Assembly (NCBI GenBank): GCA_015065135.1
Contig: SVQY01000007.1
Span: 1 to 64,000, forward strand
Direction: 5' to 3'
Source: Oscillospiraceae bacterium
Lineage (GTDB): Bacteria > Bacillota > Clostridia > Oscillospirales > CAG-272
DNA length: 64,000 nt
The notes below the pieces were generated by a model that made no database searches, was not told the origin of the DNA, and worked only from the letters and a program-made list of their open reading frames with translations. The position numbers and the translations under genes are program-made. Position 1 is the first letter of the stretch; each line of letters opens with the position of its first letter. Positions 8,496-17,425 of the stretch are shown one piece after another.

Positions 8496-9617
8496 TCAAT
8501 GCTCTTTCGCTTTAGGATCCCTGCCCTTTAATGCCCACTTTTTACCTAACAAAATGTTGACATACGGAATCATCATAAGAACTTTCCATACACCAATACA
8601 GAACAATAGCGAAACAACCGAATAAAAGAACCAACACCAACCGTGCGCCTGCGCGCTTGCAGGTAATAAAAACGCTTGGGTATCTTGTAGTGTAGTAATT
8701 TTAAATAGACACAACAAAAGAGTTGCAATTTTAAATCCGATAAAATGGAAGAATAGCACACCAAGCGTTGAACTACCGACCACGCAGAAGGGCTTTGTGA
8801 TCTTAGGGCCAAGTCTGCCGATCAGCTCGGAAATACCAAAAACAAATAAAATACCACCAATCGGCACAAAAAACGTCATCCATACATTTGGATAGACACG
8901 GGAGGGATAATCAACCGTTGCGCCGCCCGCGACCTTGCCGCCAAGCCATTTTGCAACAAACATCCATAGCCCGGCAACAGCATAAATGGCATAACACCAT
9001 TTTTGCTTTCGAAGCCATTCCAAAGCATTGCATTTGCTCAGAAAAACACCCATACCAAAAAACACTTGGCCAATAAGTGCCATATCGAAGCAAAATGTTT
9101 GTCTATACCCGTTCTTTTGCAGATAATAACCAATAAGATATACGACAACCGTAGCAACCGCATAAACCGCAATGTGCGCCTTTTCGGTTGCTTTCCAGAT
9201 CAAACGCTGAATAATGAACACAAAGAAAAGTGCAATCAAGAACCATGCGGCACCCAGCATAGGGTCCGTGATACCGTGTATCAAAAAATTTTTGATACAC
9301 GTCAATATACTGACCGCGCCATCCTTGAATGTGATATCCGGGGAAAAAATGGCAATTATTGCACGTACACATCCGATCCCCACCACCATACTCAACAACG
9401 GCAACAATAACGTCCTGGCTTTATCAATAACAACACTTTCCAAATCTTTCTTCCAGATCTTGGAGGTGTATCCACTGATGAAGAAAAACGCCGCCATATG
9501 AAATTGATATATATAATGATTGAAAAGTCCCGTTGCGTGACCGACTACCACCAAAATAATGCAAATTGCCTTATATACATCGATCCATATGATCCGTTGC
9601 TTGGCTGCCTGTTCCAT
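8496..9617 (-). CDS. Acyltransferase 3 family membrane protein
   Basis: A 373-aa protein with about ten membrane segments. It begins with the family signature IDVYKAICIILVVVGHAT, whose His is catalytic in this family, followed by FHMAAFFFISGY. Acyltransferase-3 proteins transfer acetyl, succinyl or similar groups across the membrane to exported glycans. Within this operon the most likely target is the polysaccharide made by its neighbours. It lies 23 nt from the next gene, consistent with co-transcription. Confidence 0.9.
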   Translation of the reverse strand: MEQAAKQRIIWIDVYKAICIILVVVGHATGLFNHYIYQFHMAAFFFISGYTSKIWKKDLESVVIDKARTLLLPLLSMVVGIGCVRAIIAIFSPDITFKDGAVSILTCIKNFLIHGITDPMLGAAWFLIALFFVFIIQRLIWKATEKAHIAVYAVATVVVYLIGYYLQKNGYRQTFCFDMALIGQVFFGMGVFLSKCNALEWLRKQKWCYAIYAVAGLWMFVAKWLGGKVAGGATVDYPSRVYPNVWMTFFVPIGGILFVFGISELIGRLGPKITKPFCVVGSSTLGVLFFHFIGFKIATLLLCLFKITTLQDTQAFLLPASAQAHGWCWFFYSVVSLLFCIGVWKVLMMIPYVNILLGKKWALKGRDPKAKEH

Positions 9618-9640
9618 AAAATCCTCTTATTCTCTCAATG

Positions 9641-10930
9641 TTATAACACTCTATCATCCACAAACTCCAGCAGGCTCTGGTACTGCGCGGTGGCGGCGCT
9701 CTCACCGGGGAGCAGGATGGGCGTGCAGCCGGCATTGATGCCGCATTGCACGTCGTTATCGCTATCGCCTACCATATAGGAGGCCGCAAGATCGATGTGG
9801 AAATCCTTTGCCGCCTGCAGCAGCATACCCGCCTTGGGCTTTCTGCACGCGCAGTCTATCTTCAGCTCGGGTATTTCACCCTCATACCCTTTGTGGGGAT
9901 GATGCGGACAGTAATAGATGGCATCCACATAGGCGCCCTCCTGCCCCAGCAGCGTTTCCAGCTTGTTGTGGATCTCCTGCAGCGCCTCGACCGTCACCTC
10001 GCCTCTGGCGATTACCGGCTGATTGGTGACCACGATGGCAAGATAGCCGGATTCGTTGATCTTACGCACCGCCTCGGCAACGCCGGGCAGCAGCTCCAGC
10101 TCCTCGATATTGCGCAGAAAGCCCACGTAACGGTTCAGTGTACCGTCGCGATCCAAAAACACGCATTTCTGCGGATTGGACAGATTTTTGGCATGTACCT
10201 TGCCCGAGCGGATATCCTCGGTGACCGCAAAAAAGCGATCCGGTGTACCCATATCCTTCACATATTCGGGGCTATCATATACGTACAGCTCGCCGGTGGG
10301 GATCAGGGGCTTAAGCACCTCCCTATCCAGATCCACCTTCTTCAGCTCACGGAAAAGACCCTGCTCAAAGACCTTGGGCGAGAAGAAATGCAGTCCCGCA
10401 TTCACGCGGTTGCGATACCACTCGCGCGGATCCTCCTTGTGTAACCAATTGGTCACCCTGCCCTCTTTATCTGCCATAATAATACCGCTATCGTACGGAT
10501 GACTGTTGGGATGGGTAAAGAGGGTGGCCACACCGCCACGCGCCTTGTGGAAGCGATAGAAGCGCTCCACGTCGATATCAAAGATCACGTCGCCACACAG
10601 CAGCAGAAAATCATCGGTCAGCTGCTCCTTTAAGAGAAACAGCGCGCCGGCGGTGCCGAGCGGCTCGGTCTCGACCACATAGTCGATCCGCACGCCAAAG
10701 GGCTTACCGGTAGCGGGCGAAACACCGCTGCCGTCGCCAAAATAATCACGCACCACGTGACCCAGATGACCGATCACCAGGATCACGTCGTCATAGCCTT
10801 GATCGCGCAGACACTCCAATTGATACTCCAGGATAGGCTTTCCCAGAATGGGGATCATAGGCTTCGGCACCTCGGCATTGACCGAGGCGATACGGGTGCC
10901 CTTGCCGCCTGCCATAATCACCGTTTTCAC
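9641..10930 (-). CDS. Bifunctional HddC-GmhB: sugar-phosphate nucleotidyltransferase fused to heptose bisphosphate phosphatase
   Basis: A 429-aa two-domain fusion. Residues 1-235 are an NTP-transferase (MAGGKGTRIASVNAEVPKPM) like HddC, D-glycero-alpha-D-manno-heptose-1-phosphate guanylyltransferase. Residues 250-429 are a HAD-IIIA phosphatase with DRDGTLNRYVG and the zinc-binding CPHHP...CACRKP of GmhB. Next to hddA this covers three of the four steps to GDP-D-glycero-D-manno-heptose; the isomerase GmhA is not in the window. The gene starts with GTG and overlaps hddA by 4 nt (GTGA). The usual arrangement is two separate genes. Confidence 0.9.
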   Translation of the reverse strand: MKTVIMAGGKGTRIASVNAEVPKPMIPILGKPILEYQLECLRDQGYDDVILVIGHLGHVVRDYFGDGSGVSPATGKPFGVRIDYVVETEPLGTAGALFLLKEQLTDDFLLLCGDVIFDIDVERFYRFHKARGGVATLFTHPNSHPYDSGIIMADKEGRVTNWLHKEDPREWYRNRVNAGLHFFSPKVFEQGLFRELKKVDLDREVLKPLIPTGELYVYDSPEYVKDMGTPDRFFAVTEDIRSGKVHAKNLSNPQKCVFLDRDGTLNRYVGFLRNIEELELLPGVAEAVRKINESGYLAIVVTNQPVIARGEVTVEALQEIHNKLETLLGQEGAYVDAIYYCPHHPHKGYEGEIPELKIDCACRKPKAGMLLQAAKDFHIDLAASYMVGDSDNDVQCGINAGCTPILLPGESAATAQYQSLLEFVDDRVL

Positions 10931-11934
10931 AGATTTTCACCTCTCGGAATATAGATTTCAGGGGTGTAGTGGATCACGCGGGTGCCCGCGTTTTCAAACT
11001 CAAAGGGAACGTGCATCAGCTTGCGCAGCACGGTGAGCACTGCGGGCTGCTTTTCCTCGGGCACATAAAAGAGCAGGAAGCCACCACCACCGGCGCCCAA
11101 CAGCTTGCCGCCGAGCGCGCCTACGGAAAGCGCCTTTTCATAAAGCTCGTCGATCTCGTCGGTGGAAACGCGGCCACCGGTCTGGCGCTTCAGTCGCCAA
11201 CTCTGATCCAGCAAACGACCGAAATCATCCAGATCGCTCTGGCGGTCGATCAGCACCTTTTCGGCCTCGTCCACCAGCGCGTACATCTCCTTTAGCTGCG
11301 CGGTCTTTTCCTCCATCGTCTTGGAGGCCTGTTGAATTTCAGAAGAAAAGCGCACAAAGCCGGTAAAGAACAGGAGCAGATTGCGGTTGAGCTTATTCTT
11401 TCGCTCGGGGGAGATGATGATGGGCTGCACGTCAAAGCTGTCACCGTGGAAATTGATGCGATTGAGACCGCCATAGGAGGCAGCGATCTGGTCCTGCCAG
11501 CCGCCCGCCTCATTGCAAAGCACACGCTCCAGATAGATGGCCTCGCGCGCCAGGCGCTGCTTGTCGGCAAACTTGCCCTTCAGGGTATGGAAGGCGTTCA
11601 GCATACCGACCGCAAAGGAAGAGCTGGTGCCGAGGCCGGTCCTTGCCGGCAGGTCTGCCTCATAGGTCAGACGAATATCGTGCATATCCAACATCCGCAT
11701 TCCCTCTCGGATCGCGGGATGGTCGATCTCATCCACCTGCACCACACGCTCGATCTGAGAATAGGAAAGCTCTGAGTGATAGTCGAAAAACGGCGGCAAA
11801 TGGCGCACGTTCACGTAGCAATACTTGTCAAATGTGGTAGAAAGCACGGCTCCGCCGTGTTCTCGGAAGAAATCGGGCATATCGGTTCCGCCACCGAAAA
11901 AGGACATACGAAACGGTGTTTTGGTGATGATCAT
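10927..11934 (-). CDS. hddA: D-glycero-alpha-D-manno-heptose-7-phosphate kinase (GHMP family)
   Basis: A 335-aa GHMP kinase. It starts TKTPFRMSFFGGGTDMPDFF, has the phosphate-binding motif GLGTSSSFAVG (about residue 105), and the C-terminal GGKLLGAGGGGFLLFYVP typical of HddA. It phosphorylates heptose-7-phosphate at C1, before GmhB removes the 7-phosphate and HddC adds GMP. HddA gives the alpha, GDP-linked branch used for S-layer and capsule glycans, in contrast to the beta, ADP-linked LPS branch. Neighbouring fusion genes support the pathway call. Confidence 0.92.
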   Translation of the reverse strand: MIITKTPFRMSFFGGGTDMPDFFREHGGAVLSTTFDKYCYVNVRHLPPFFDYHSELSYSQIERVVQVDEIDHPAIREGMRMLDMHDIRLTYEADLPARTGLGTSSSFAVGMLNAFHTLKGKFADKQRLAREAIYLERVLCNEAGGWQDQIAASYGGLNRINFHGDSFDVQPIIISPERKNKLNRNLLLFFTGFVRFSSEIQQASKTMEEKTAQLKEMYALVDEAEKVLIDRQSDLDDFGRLLDQSWRLKRQTGGRVSTDEIDELYEKALSVGALGGKLLGAGGGGFLLFYVPEEKQPAVLTVLRKLMHVPFEFENAGTRVIHYTPEIYIPRGENL

Positions 11935-11948
11935 AACTCAAATTCCTT

Positions 11949-14900
11949 TCAGCACAAATCAAATTCGGGTCCAATGACCTTGACTGCGTTATCGGGAGAA
12001 TAGTTTTCTTGAATATAGCGAATGGCATCGCGGCTCATTCTCTCCAGCGCCGCACCATCGTTATACAAGGCTGCAATGGTCTCGGCCAGCTTTTTGGCGT
12101 CGCTCTCCACCGCCATGACCTGCTCGGCATTGGGAATGCCCTCAGCTCCGGTGGGCGTGGTCACAACAGGCGTGCCGTAGCGCATAGCCTCGATCACCTT
12201 ACCCTTGATACCGGCGCCGTAGCGCAGAGGCACCAAAGAAATGCGACAATTGTGATAGAAGCCCTCCAACTGCTCATCGGTCACAAAGCCCTCCAAGATG
12301 AGGTGCTCATTTTCCAGCTCCTGCACCTCGTTCGGCGCATTGGAGCCAAGCACATGGATCTTAATGTCCGGCAGCAGCTGCAGCAGCTCGGGCAAGACCT
12401 CCTCAGCCAGCCACTTGACCGCATCGACGTTAGGACGATGCGAGAAACCGCCAATGAACATGATATCCTGTCTGCTTTCAAAATCGTAGCCTTCAAAGGT
12501 CACGTTTTCAAACAAATACGCAGGGATGGCCTTGACGCGGATCTCGGGATCGATGGCGTGGATCTCCTCTACCTCCACGTAGGAGGGATAGTAAGCCATA
12601 TCCGACTGGCGCATCAGATCCAGCTCCTTGGGTTTCCAATCCTCAGAGGACTTGCGGAAGCTCTCGTCACCGGTGATCTCAAACTCGCGCATCTCACGCA
12701 GGAAGGCCAGATCGTGTCCGTAATACATAATGCGTGCGTTGGTATTTTCACGCAGGAACTCCAGATAACGGGGGGCGATATGCGGACGGTTCAGGAACAC
12801 GTAATCAATATGCTCCGCGTTCTTTTTGACCCATTCCTTCCAGTTCTTTGCGTAATCGGGGCCGTAAAGCACCTCGATGCCAAGCTGCTGCAGCACCGTG
12901 GTATAGGGCTCGTGACGGTAGAAATTATCGCCAATAAACTTGACGTTAAAGCCGGCTGCGGCAAACATTTTCAGATATTGGAACACCGTGCGGCTGCCCG
13001 CATCTCTGTCAAACTGCGGCACGTAGTGATCCACCATCAGCAGTGTTTTCTTTTCGTAGGAATAATCGCGCGCCTGGAAAACATTCACGCTGGTTTCGGG
13101 ATGCTTTTCCAGCTCCGCTTCCCACTTTTTGTAGAATTTCTCGGTATTCTCGATCTGATATTTTTTCTGGCCGGAGGCGGTGTCGGTGCCATTGGAAACG
13201 CCCTCGAAATGCACCACCACGGAAAGCGGCTGATACATCACGCGGTAGCCCATTTTACGCACCGTAAAGGCCAGGTCGCTATCCTCGCAGTAAGCCGGTG
13301 CAAAATACTCATCAAAGCCGCCGATCTCCTCCCACAGCTCGCGGGAAAGCATAATGGCAGCGCCCGAGATGTAGTCCACCTGCTTGACGTAATTGAACTC
13401 GGGCTGCGCGGGGTTCTGACCGTTGCCGTAATTCCACGCTGTGCCGTCACGCCACAGAATGCCACCGGCCTCCTGCAGCTTGCCGTCGGGGTAGATCAGC
13501 TTGGAGCCGACCATACCGATATCCTCTGCGCTTTCGATCAGCTCGACCAGCGGCGCCAACCAATTTTCCAGCACCTGTGTATCGTTGTTCAAAAACAGAA
13601 CGTACTTCCCCTTTGCGTGCTTGGCCGCATTGTTGCAATTGCGCAGGAAGCGTAGATTCTCGGGATTGGTGATGCAGCGCACACCGGGCAGGATCTCCTC
13701 GATCCTGGTGGTCAGGTCGGTGGAGCAATCGTTGGCGATCAGGATCTCATAGGTAATATTCCCCGTATTGCGCAGAATGGATTCCACACAACGGTAGGTG
13801 TACTCAAACTGGTTATAGACCGGGATCACGATCGAGACCTGCGGCACCTCCCATTGGGGGATCGGCAGCACGGGGTAATCCTCAAAGGTCTTTTCGCGGC
13901 TCATATCCACCGCAACAATGTCGGGCGGCGTGATCGGCAGCAGCGAAGCGCCCACGTTGCCCACAACATTATCCATCAGTCGGCCGGCATATTCGGTCTC
14001 GCCGCTCTTCATCAGGCGGAAGAACTTTTTGATGCGGCGCTTGGAGATGCTGCGCATAAACAGGATGGGATGACGGAACATCTTCCAAAGCAAACGGCAG
14101 AACAGCGCACGTCTACTGCCGCGCGGTACAAAGAAACGGAACACCTTGGAGAACTTTTGCCCCAATCTGTAGCTGCGGCTGTTCAACAATCTGTCTATCT
14201 CGTTTTTCAATTGATTTTCTTTATCGCGCAGCTGCTGACATTCGCCCTCCACACAGGCGATCTGCTGCTTCAGATCACGCTCACTCTGCAGCAGAAGCTC
14301 AATATGCCCTCGCTGATTGGAAAGCTGAATCTGCATTTCTTGCAAGGATTCCGTGTGCAAAGAAGCTGATGGTCTTTGGGGAAGCTTTTCCACAGATTGA
14401 ATACCGTTTGCCTCAACGTACTCTTTTTTTTGCGCCGTTAAAACAAACTGATAAATTTCGCCTTCCAAACGTCTCTTCAGCATTCCGTACAATTGCTCAT
14501 CGGCAGGAAAAGCCGCGCTCTGATATTGCTCGGTGCTTGCCGTAGCAGCTTCAACGCAATCCTTTACAACAATGCGTAAGCCAGCTTCCTCAAAAAACTC
14601 GTCTAGGTTATTAATGCCCCAAAAATGGATGTGTGTATCATCCAAAAGCCCAATAGAGGTGTAGTCCCATCGACCGTCCAACAACTTGGCTACGATATCA
14701 TTGTGACCAACATTCGGCAATGAAATCAGCATAACGCCTTCATCCTTAAGCAAGGCACAGGCAGCTTGCAACACCCGAATAGGATCTCGCAAATGCTCCA
14801 ATACATCAGCAAACATAATACAATCGAAGCGAATGTCTGCAAACTTTTTCTGCCAATGATCCTCCATCAGATCTCCACAAACGCCGTCTGTAGCATACTG

Positions 14901-15092
14901 AATTGCTTGATCAAATCCACTTTTCACATATTCTACGATATAGACAGAGCAACCGAGCTGCTCCGTCATATATTTGGTCATATATCCGCTAGCGCATCCA
15001 CATTCCAAAACGGTTGAACCCGGCTTAACCTGCGCCAACAGTTTCCCTTGTGCGCCGGCCGCATCAAAACTATTCACAAAATTGTATTTCAT
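11949..15092 (-). CDS. Multidomain methyltransferase / GT2 / GT4-like glycan assembly protein
   Basis: A 1047-aa protein with three catalytic-looking parts. Residues 1-200 are a class I SAM methyltransferase (motif I VLECGCASGYMTKY). About 245-310 is a Gln/Glu-rich predicted coiled coil. About 425-650 is a GT2 domain (VSIVIPVYNQFEYTYRCVES, with FLNNDTQVL). About 690-1040 is a GT-B domain with the family-4-like SLVPLRYGAGIKGKVIEAM. This order recalls WsaE of the Geobacillus S-layer glycan, where two transferases extend the chain and a methyl cap stops it. Adjacent wzt supports a capped-chain export model. Substrates are unknown. Confidence 0.88.
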   Translation of the reverse strand: MKYNFVNSFDAAGAQGKLLAQVKPGSTVLECGCASGYMTKYMTEQLGCSVYIVEYVKSGFDQAIQYATDGVCGDLMEDHWQKKFADIRFDCIMFADVLEHLRDPIRVLQAACALLKDEGVMLISLPNVGHNDIVAKLLDGRWDYTSIGLLDDTHIHFWGINNLDEFFEEAGLRIVVKDCVEAATASTEQYQSAAFPADEQLYGMLKRRLEGEIYQFVLTAQKKEYVEANGIQSVEKLPQRPSASLHTESLQEMQIQLSNQRGHIELLLQSERDLKQQIACVEGECQQLRDKENQLKNEIDRLLNSRSYRLGQKFSKVFRFFVPRGSRRALFCRLLWKMFRHPILFMRSISKRRIKKFFRLMKSGETEYAGRLMDNVVGNVGASLLPITPPDIVAVDMSREKTFEDYPVLPIPQWEVPQVSIVIPVYNQFEYTYRCVESILRNTGNITYEILIANDCSTDLTTRIEEILPGVRCITNPENLRFLRNCNNAAKHAKGKYVLFLNNDTQVLENWLAPLVELIESAEDIGMVGSKLIYPDGKLQEAGGILWRDGTAWNYGNGQNPAQPEFNYVKQVDYISGAAIMLSRELWEEIGGFDEYFAPAYCEDSDLAFTVRKMGYRVMYQPLSVVVHFEGVSNGTDTASGQKKYQIENTEKFYKKWEAELEKHPETSVNVFQARDYSYEKKTLLMVDHYVPQFDRDAGSRTVFQYLKMFAAAGFNVKFIGDNFYRHEPYTTVLQQLGIEVLYGPDYAKNWKEWVKKNAEHIDYVFLNRPHIAPRYLEFLRENTNARIMYYGHDLAFLREMREFEITGDESFRKSSEDWKPKELDLMRQSDMAYYPSYVEVEEIHAIDPEIRVKAIPAYLFENVTFEGYDFESRQDIMFIGGFSHRPNVDAVKWLAEEVLPELLQLLPDIKIHVLGSNAPNEVQELENEHLILEGFVTDEQLEGFYHNCRISLVPLRYGAGIKGKVIEAMRYGTPVVTTPTGAEGIPNAEQVMAVESDAKKLAETIAALYNDGAALERMSRDAIRYIQENYSPDNAVKVIGPEFDLC

Positions 15093-15122
15093 ACAAAGGC
15101 ACCCTTTCTCTCAAACAGCGCA

Positions 15123-16229
15123 TCAGTTTCCGTCGGTATCCTCCAGAACCACCGACAACTTTCGCTCGTCTTTGCCGGGGGAACGGTGGAAATTGCTTTT
15201 GATATGCACCGTGACCACGGTGTCGGGCTTGCCCTTGACCTCAAAGCTGAGATGCTCCTCGGTCACGCGGATCACAATAGGCTCCTCGTCCTCGTTGCAA
15301 TCCAACGAAATGCTGATCTTCTCTTTGCCGGTCAGATCGTCAAAGGGGCAGCGCAAATTACCCGAGACCAAGCCCATCGGGCCGGTCTTGATCTTATAAG
15401 AGCCCTCAGGCGGTAGCCAGTTATCGGGGTACATCAAGATCCTTTGAATATCGTCCATATGGTGGCCGATCTCAAACTTGGGAGCGTTATCAAAATCGAT
15501 CAGACCCTCGTAGGCATCGCACACGGTCTTGGCATCGCCGTCCATAACCACCTTACCGTGATCCAGCCAGATCACACGGTCGCACATACTGCGGATCTGC
15601 CCCAGCACATGAGAGACCATCAGCACGGTCGTACCACCGCTCATCATCTGTCTCATACGGCCTTCGCTCTTCTGGCGAAAGTGGCTATCGCCCACCGACA
15701 GAATCTCATCCACGATCAGGATCTCGGGATCCACCTGCGTGGCAATGGAAAAGGCCAAGCGCATCATCATACCCGAGGAGAAGGTGCGCACGGGCTGATC
15801 TACAAATTCGCGCAGCTCTGCAAAATCAACGATCTGGTCAAAGCGCTCACGGATAAAATCTCGGCTGTATCCGAGGATCGCGCCGTTGAGATAGATATTC
15901 TCTTTTGCGGTCAGCTCTTGATCAAAGCCTGCACCCAGCTCCAGCATAGGCGCGATCTTGCCGTGAATGCGGATGCTGCCGTCGGTCGGTGAAAGTACGC
16001 CTGCAATCATCTTCAGCAGCGTGCTCTTGCCCGCGCCGTTTCGACCGATGATGCCACACACCTCTCCCTTTTTGATCTGTGCCGTTACGCCATCCACCGC
16101 ACGAAAGCGATCGTATTGCAGCTTTCCCTTCAACAGTCTGACCACAAACTCCTTCAGGCTGTTGCTGCCGCCGCTCTCGCGACGAAAATCCATTGTGGCG
16201 TTATTGATCTCAATCATTACTTGTTCCAT
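15123..16229 (-). CDS. wzt: Polysaccharide ABC exporter, ATP-binding protein with C-terminal substrate domain (Wzt/TagH-like)
   Basis: A 368-aa protein. The nucleotide-binding domain (1-240) has Walker A GRNGAGKSTLL, signature TFSSGMMMRLAFS and Walker B ILIVDEIL. An extra beta-rich region of about 120 residues follows, in the position of the Wzt C-terminal domain that recognises the finished, capped chain. The track's first codon is a TTG; the ATG four codons later has GAGG at the right spacing and was chosen. It pairs with the permease upstream. A teichoic-acid-type exporter (TagH) is the alternative. Confidence 0.92.
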   Translation of the reverse strand: MEQVMIEINNATMDFRRESGGSNSLKEFVVRLLKGKLQYDRFRAVDGVTAQIKKGEVCGIIGRNGAGKSTLLKMIAGVLSPTDGSIRIHGKIAPMLELGAGFDQELTAKENIYLNGAILGYSRDFIRERFDQIVDFAELREFVDQPVRTFSSGMMMRLAFSIATQVDPEILIVDEILSVGDSHFRQKSEGRMRQMMSGGTTVLMVSHVLGQIRSMCDRVIWLDHGKVVMDGDAKTVCDAYEGLIDFDNAPKFEIGHHMDDIQRILMYPDNWLPPEGSYKIKTGPMGLVSGNLRCPFDDLTGKEKISISLDCNEDEEPIVIRVTEEHLSFEVKGKPDTVVTVHIKSNFHRSPGKDERKLSVVLEDTDGN

Positions 16230-16237
16230 GATCATCC

Positions 16238-17011
16238 TCAAACGTACAAGATAAATTTCTTTTTCATTGCCCTAAACACCAGCGCGCCGATCAGCATAAA
16301 GCCCAACGCGTAGCCGAAACAGAATAGGAACTGCTCGGGAGTAGGGCAAGCTCCCTCCAGAACCAGCGTGCGGAAGAAAGTCACGTACTGATACATCGGG
16401 TTAAGACGATAGATACCAAACAGGCTTTCGGGGATCATATCTGCCGAATAGAACAGGGGGGTCAGATACATCCAAAGGGTGATGACCACACCGTACAAAA
16501 ATTGCATATCTCTGAAGTACACCATCAGTGCCGAAAGGATCATGCCGATGCCGAGGCTGAACAGGATCAGAGCCACATACAGCACAGGGATCAGCAGATG
16601 GAACCAGTTGAGCGGCACCCGTTGAATCAGAATGATCACGTAAAGCGCCAAGGTGGAGAAGCCAAGATTGATGCAGGAGGAGAGCACCTTGGAAAGTGGA
16701 AATACATAGGTGGGAATATAGACCTTGGTGATCAGCGAGGCACTGCCCGTTACTGCCGTCAGCGCGGATTGGGTCGCCTCCGAGAAAAAGTTGAAGGTCA
16801 CAGTGCCGATCAACAGGTAGACCGCATAGTTCTCAATTGAGCTACCAAAGAAATGCGAGAACACCAGATACTGCACGCCCATGGTCAGCAGTGGGTTCAG
16901 CATGCTCCACAAAACACCAAGGACGCTGCGCTTGTACCGCGTTTTGAAGTCGCGTGCTACCAGCTGTCCCAGCAAAAAGCGATAGCGATTCAAGGTTCGA
17001 ATGGCATTCAT
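16238..17011 (-). CDS. wzm: Polysaccharide ABC exporter permease (Wzm/TagG-like)
   Basis: A 257-aa ABC-2-type permease with six predicted membrane helices. It shows the family N-terminus LVARDFKTRYKRSVLGVLWSMLNPLL and the C-terminal NPMYQYVTFFR segment. With Wzt it exports a lipid-linked polysaccharide. It is the first gene of the operon, preceded by a GGAAAGGA ribosome site and, about 95 nt upstream, a promoter. Confidence 0.93.
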   Translation of the reverse strand: MNAIRTLNRYRFLLGQLVARDFKTRYKRSVLGVLWSMLNPLLTMGVQYLVFSHFFGSSIENYAVYLLIGTVTFNFFSEATQSALTAVTGSASLITKVYIPTYVFPLSKVLSSCINLGFSTLALYVIILIQRVPLNWFHLLIPVLYVALILFSLGIGMILSALMVYFRDMQFLYGVVITLWMYLTPLFYSADMIPESLFGIYRLNPMYQYVTFFRTLVLEGACPTPEQFLFCFGYALGFMLIGALVFRAMKKKFILYV

Positions 17012-17103
17012 TCTTTAAAATTCCTTTCCGGCCTGATTTCATACACTATGCGCACGCGCGTCATATCCGACATTTTTCGCACGCGGTGGCTATGGTTATA
17101 TAT

Positions 17104-17132
17104 ATAATAACATATTTTTAATTAAATGTCTA
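17104..17132 (-). promoter_or_regulatory. Promoter of the polysaccharide operon
   Basis: TAGACA and TATTAT are separated by 17 nt on the minus strand in an AT-rich stretch. It is the only good candidate upstream of the ten-gene glycan operon, giving a leader of roughly 85-90 nt. Confidence 0.6.
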
Positions 17133-17175
17133 TACAAATTTACACTTTTCTCAAAATTGCTCCTTCGCCCACAAC

Positions 17176-17220
17176 AAAAAGAGAGGGGTGCGAGTCGGAA
17201 TTCCGGCTCGCACCCCTTTC
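17176..17220 (-). terminator. Terminator of the flavodiiron-rubredoxin operon
   Basis: A long palindrome (GGGGTGCGAG-N-CGGAATTCCG-N-CTCGCACCCC) is followed on the minus strand by TCTCTTTTTG. It lies just downstream of the rubredoxin stop. Confidence 0.85.
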
Positions 17221-17242
17221 TTTTCTCATACCGTTCGGGGAC

Positions 17243-17401
17243 TTATGCCTCGCTGAACATGCTTTTATCCACACCGCAAACGGGGCAGGAAAAGCTTTCG
17301 GGCAGATCCTCAAACTTCGTACCGGGGGCAATACCCTGATCCGGCAGACCGGCTGCCTCATCATAGACCCAGCCGCAAGCGTCGCATACATAGTTTTTCA
17401 T
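17243..17401 (-). CDS. Rubredoxin
   Basis: Too short for the ORF track. Translating the minus strand gives a 52-aa protein starting [18 protein letters not shown], with a second metal motif [11 protein letters not shown] near the end. The two CxxCG pairs bind one iron, and the length is exactly that of canonical rubredoxins. The start follows AAGGAGACAACGTAT. The gene lies 24 nt after the flavodiiron protein gene, so the two are co-transcribed and rubredoxin is the probable electron donor to that enzyme. Confidence 0.97.
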   Translation of the reverse strand: MKNYVCDACGWVYDEAAGLPDQGIAPGTKFEDLPESFSCPVCGVDKSMFSEA

Positions 17402-17425
17402 ATACGTTGTCTCCTTTTTGTGATT

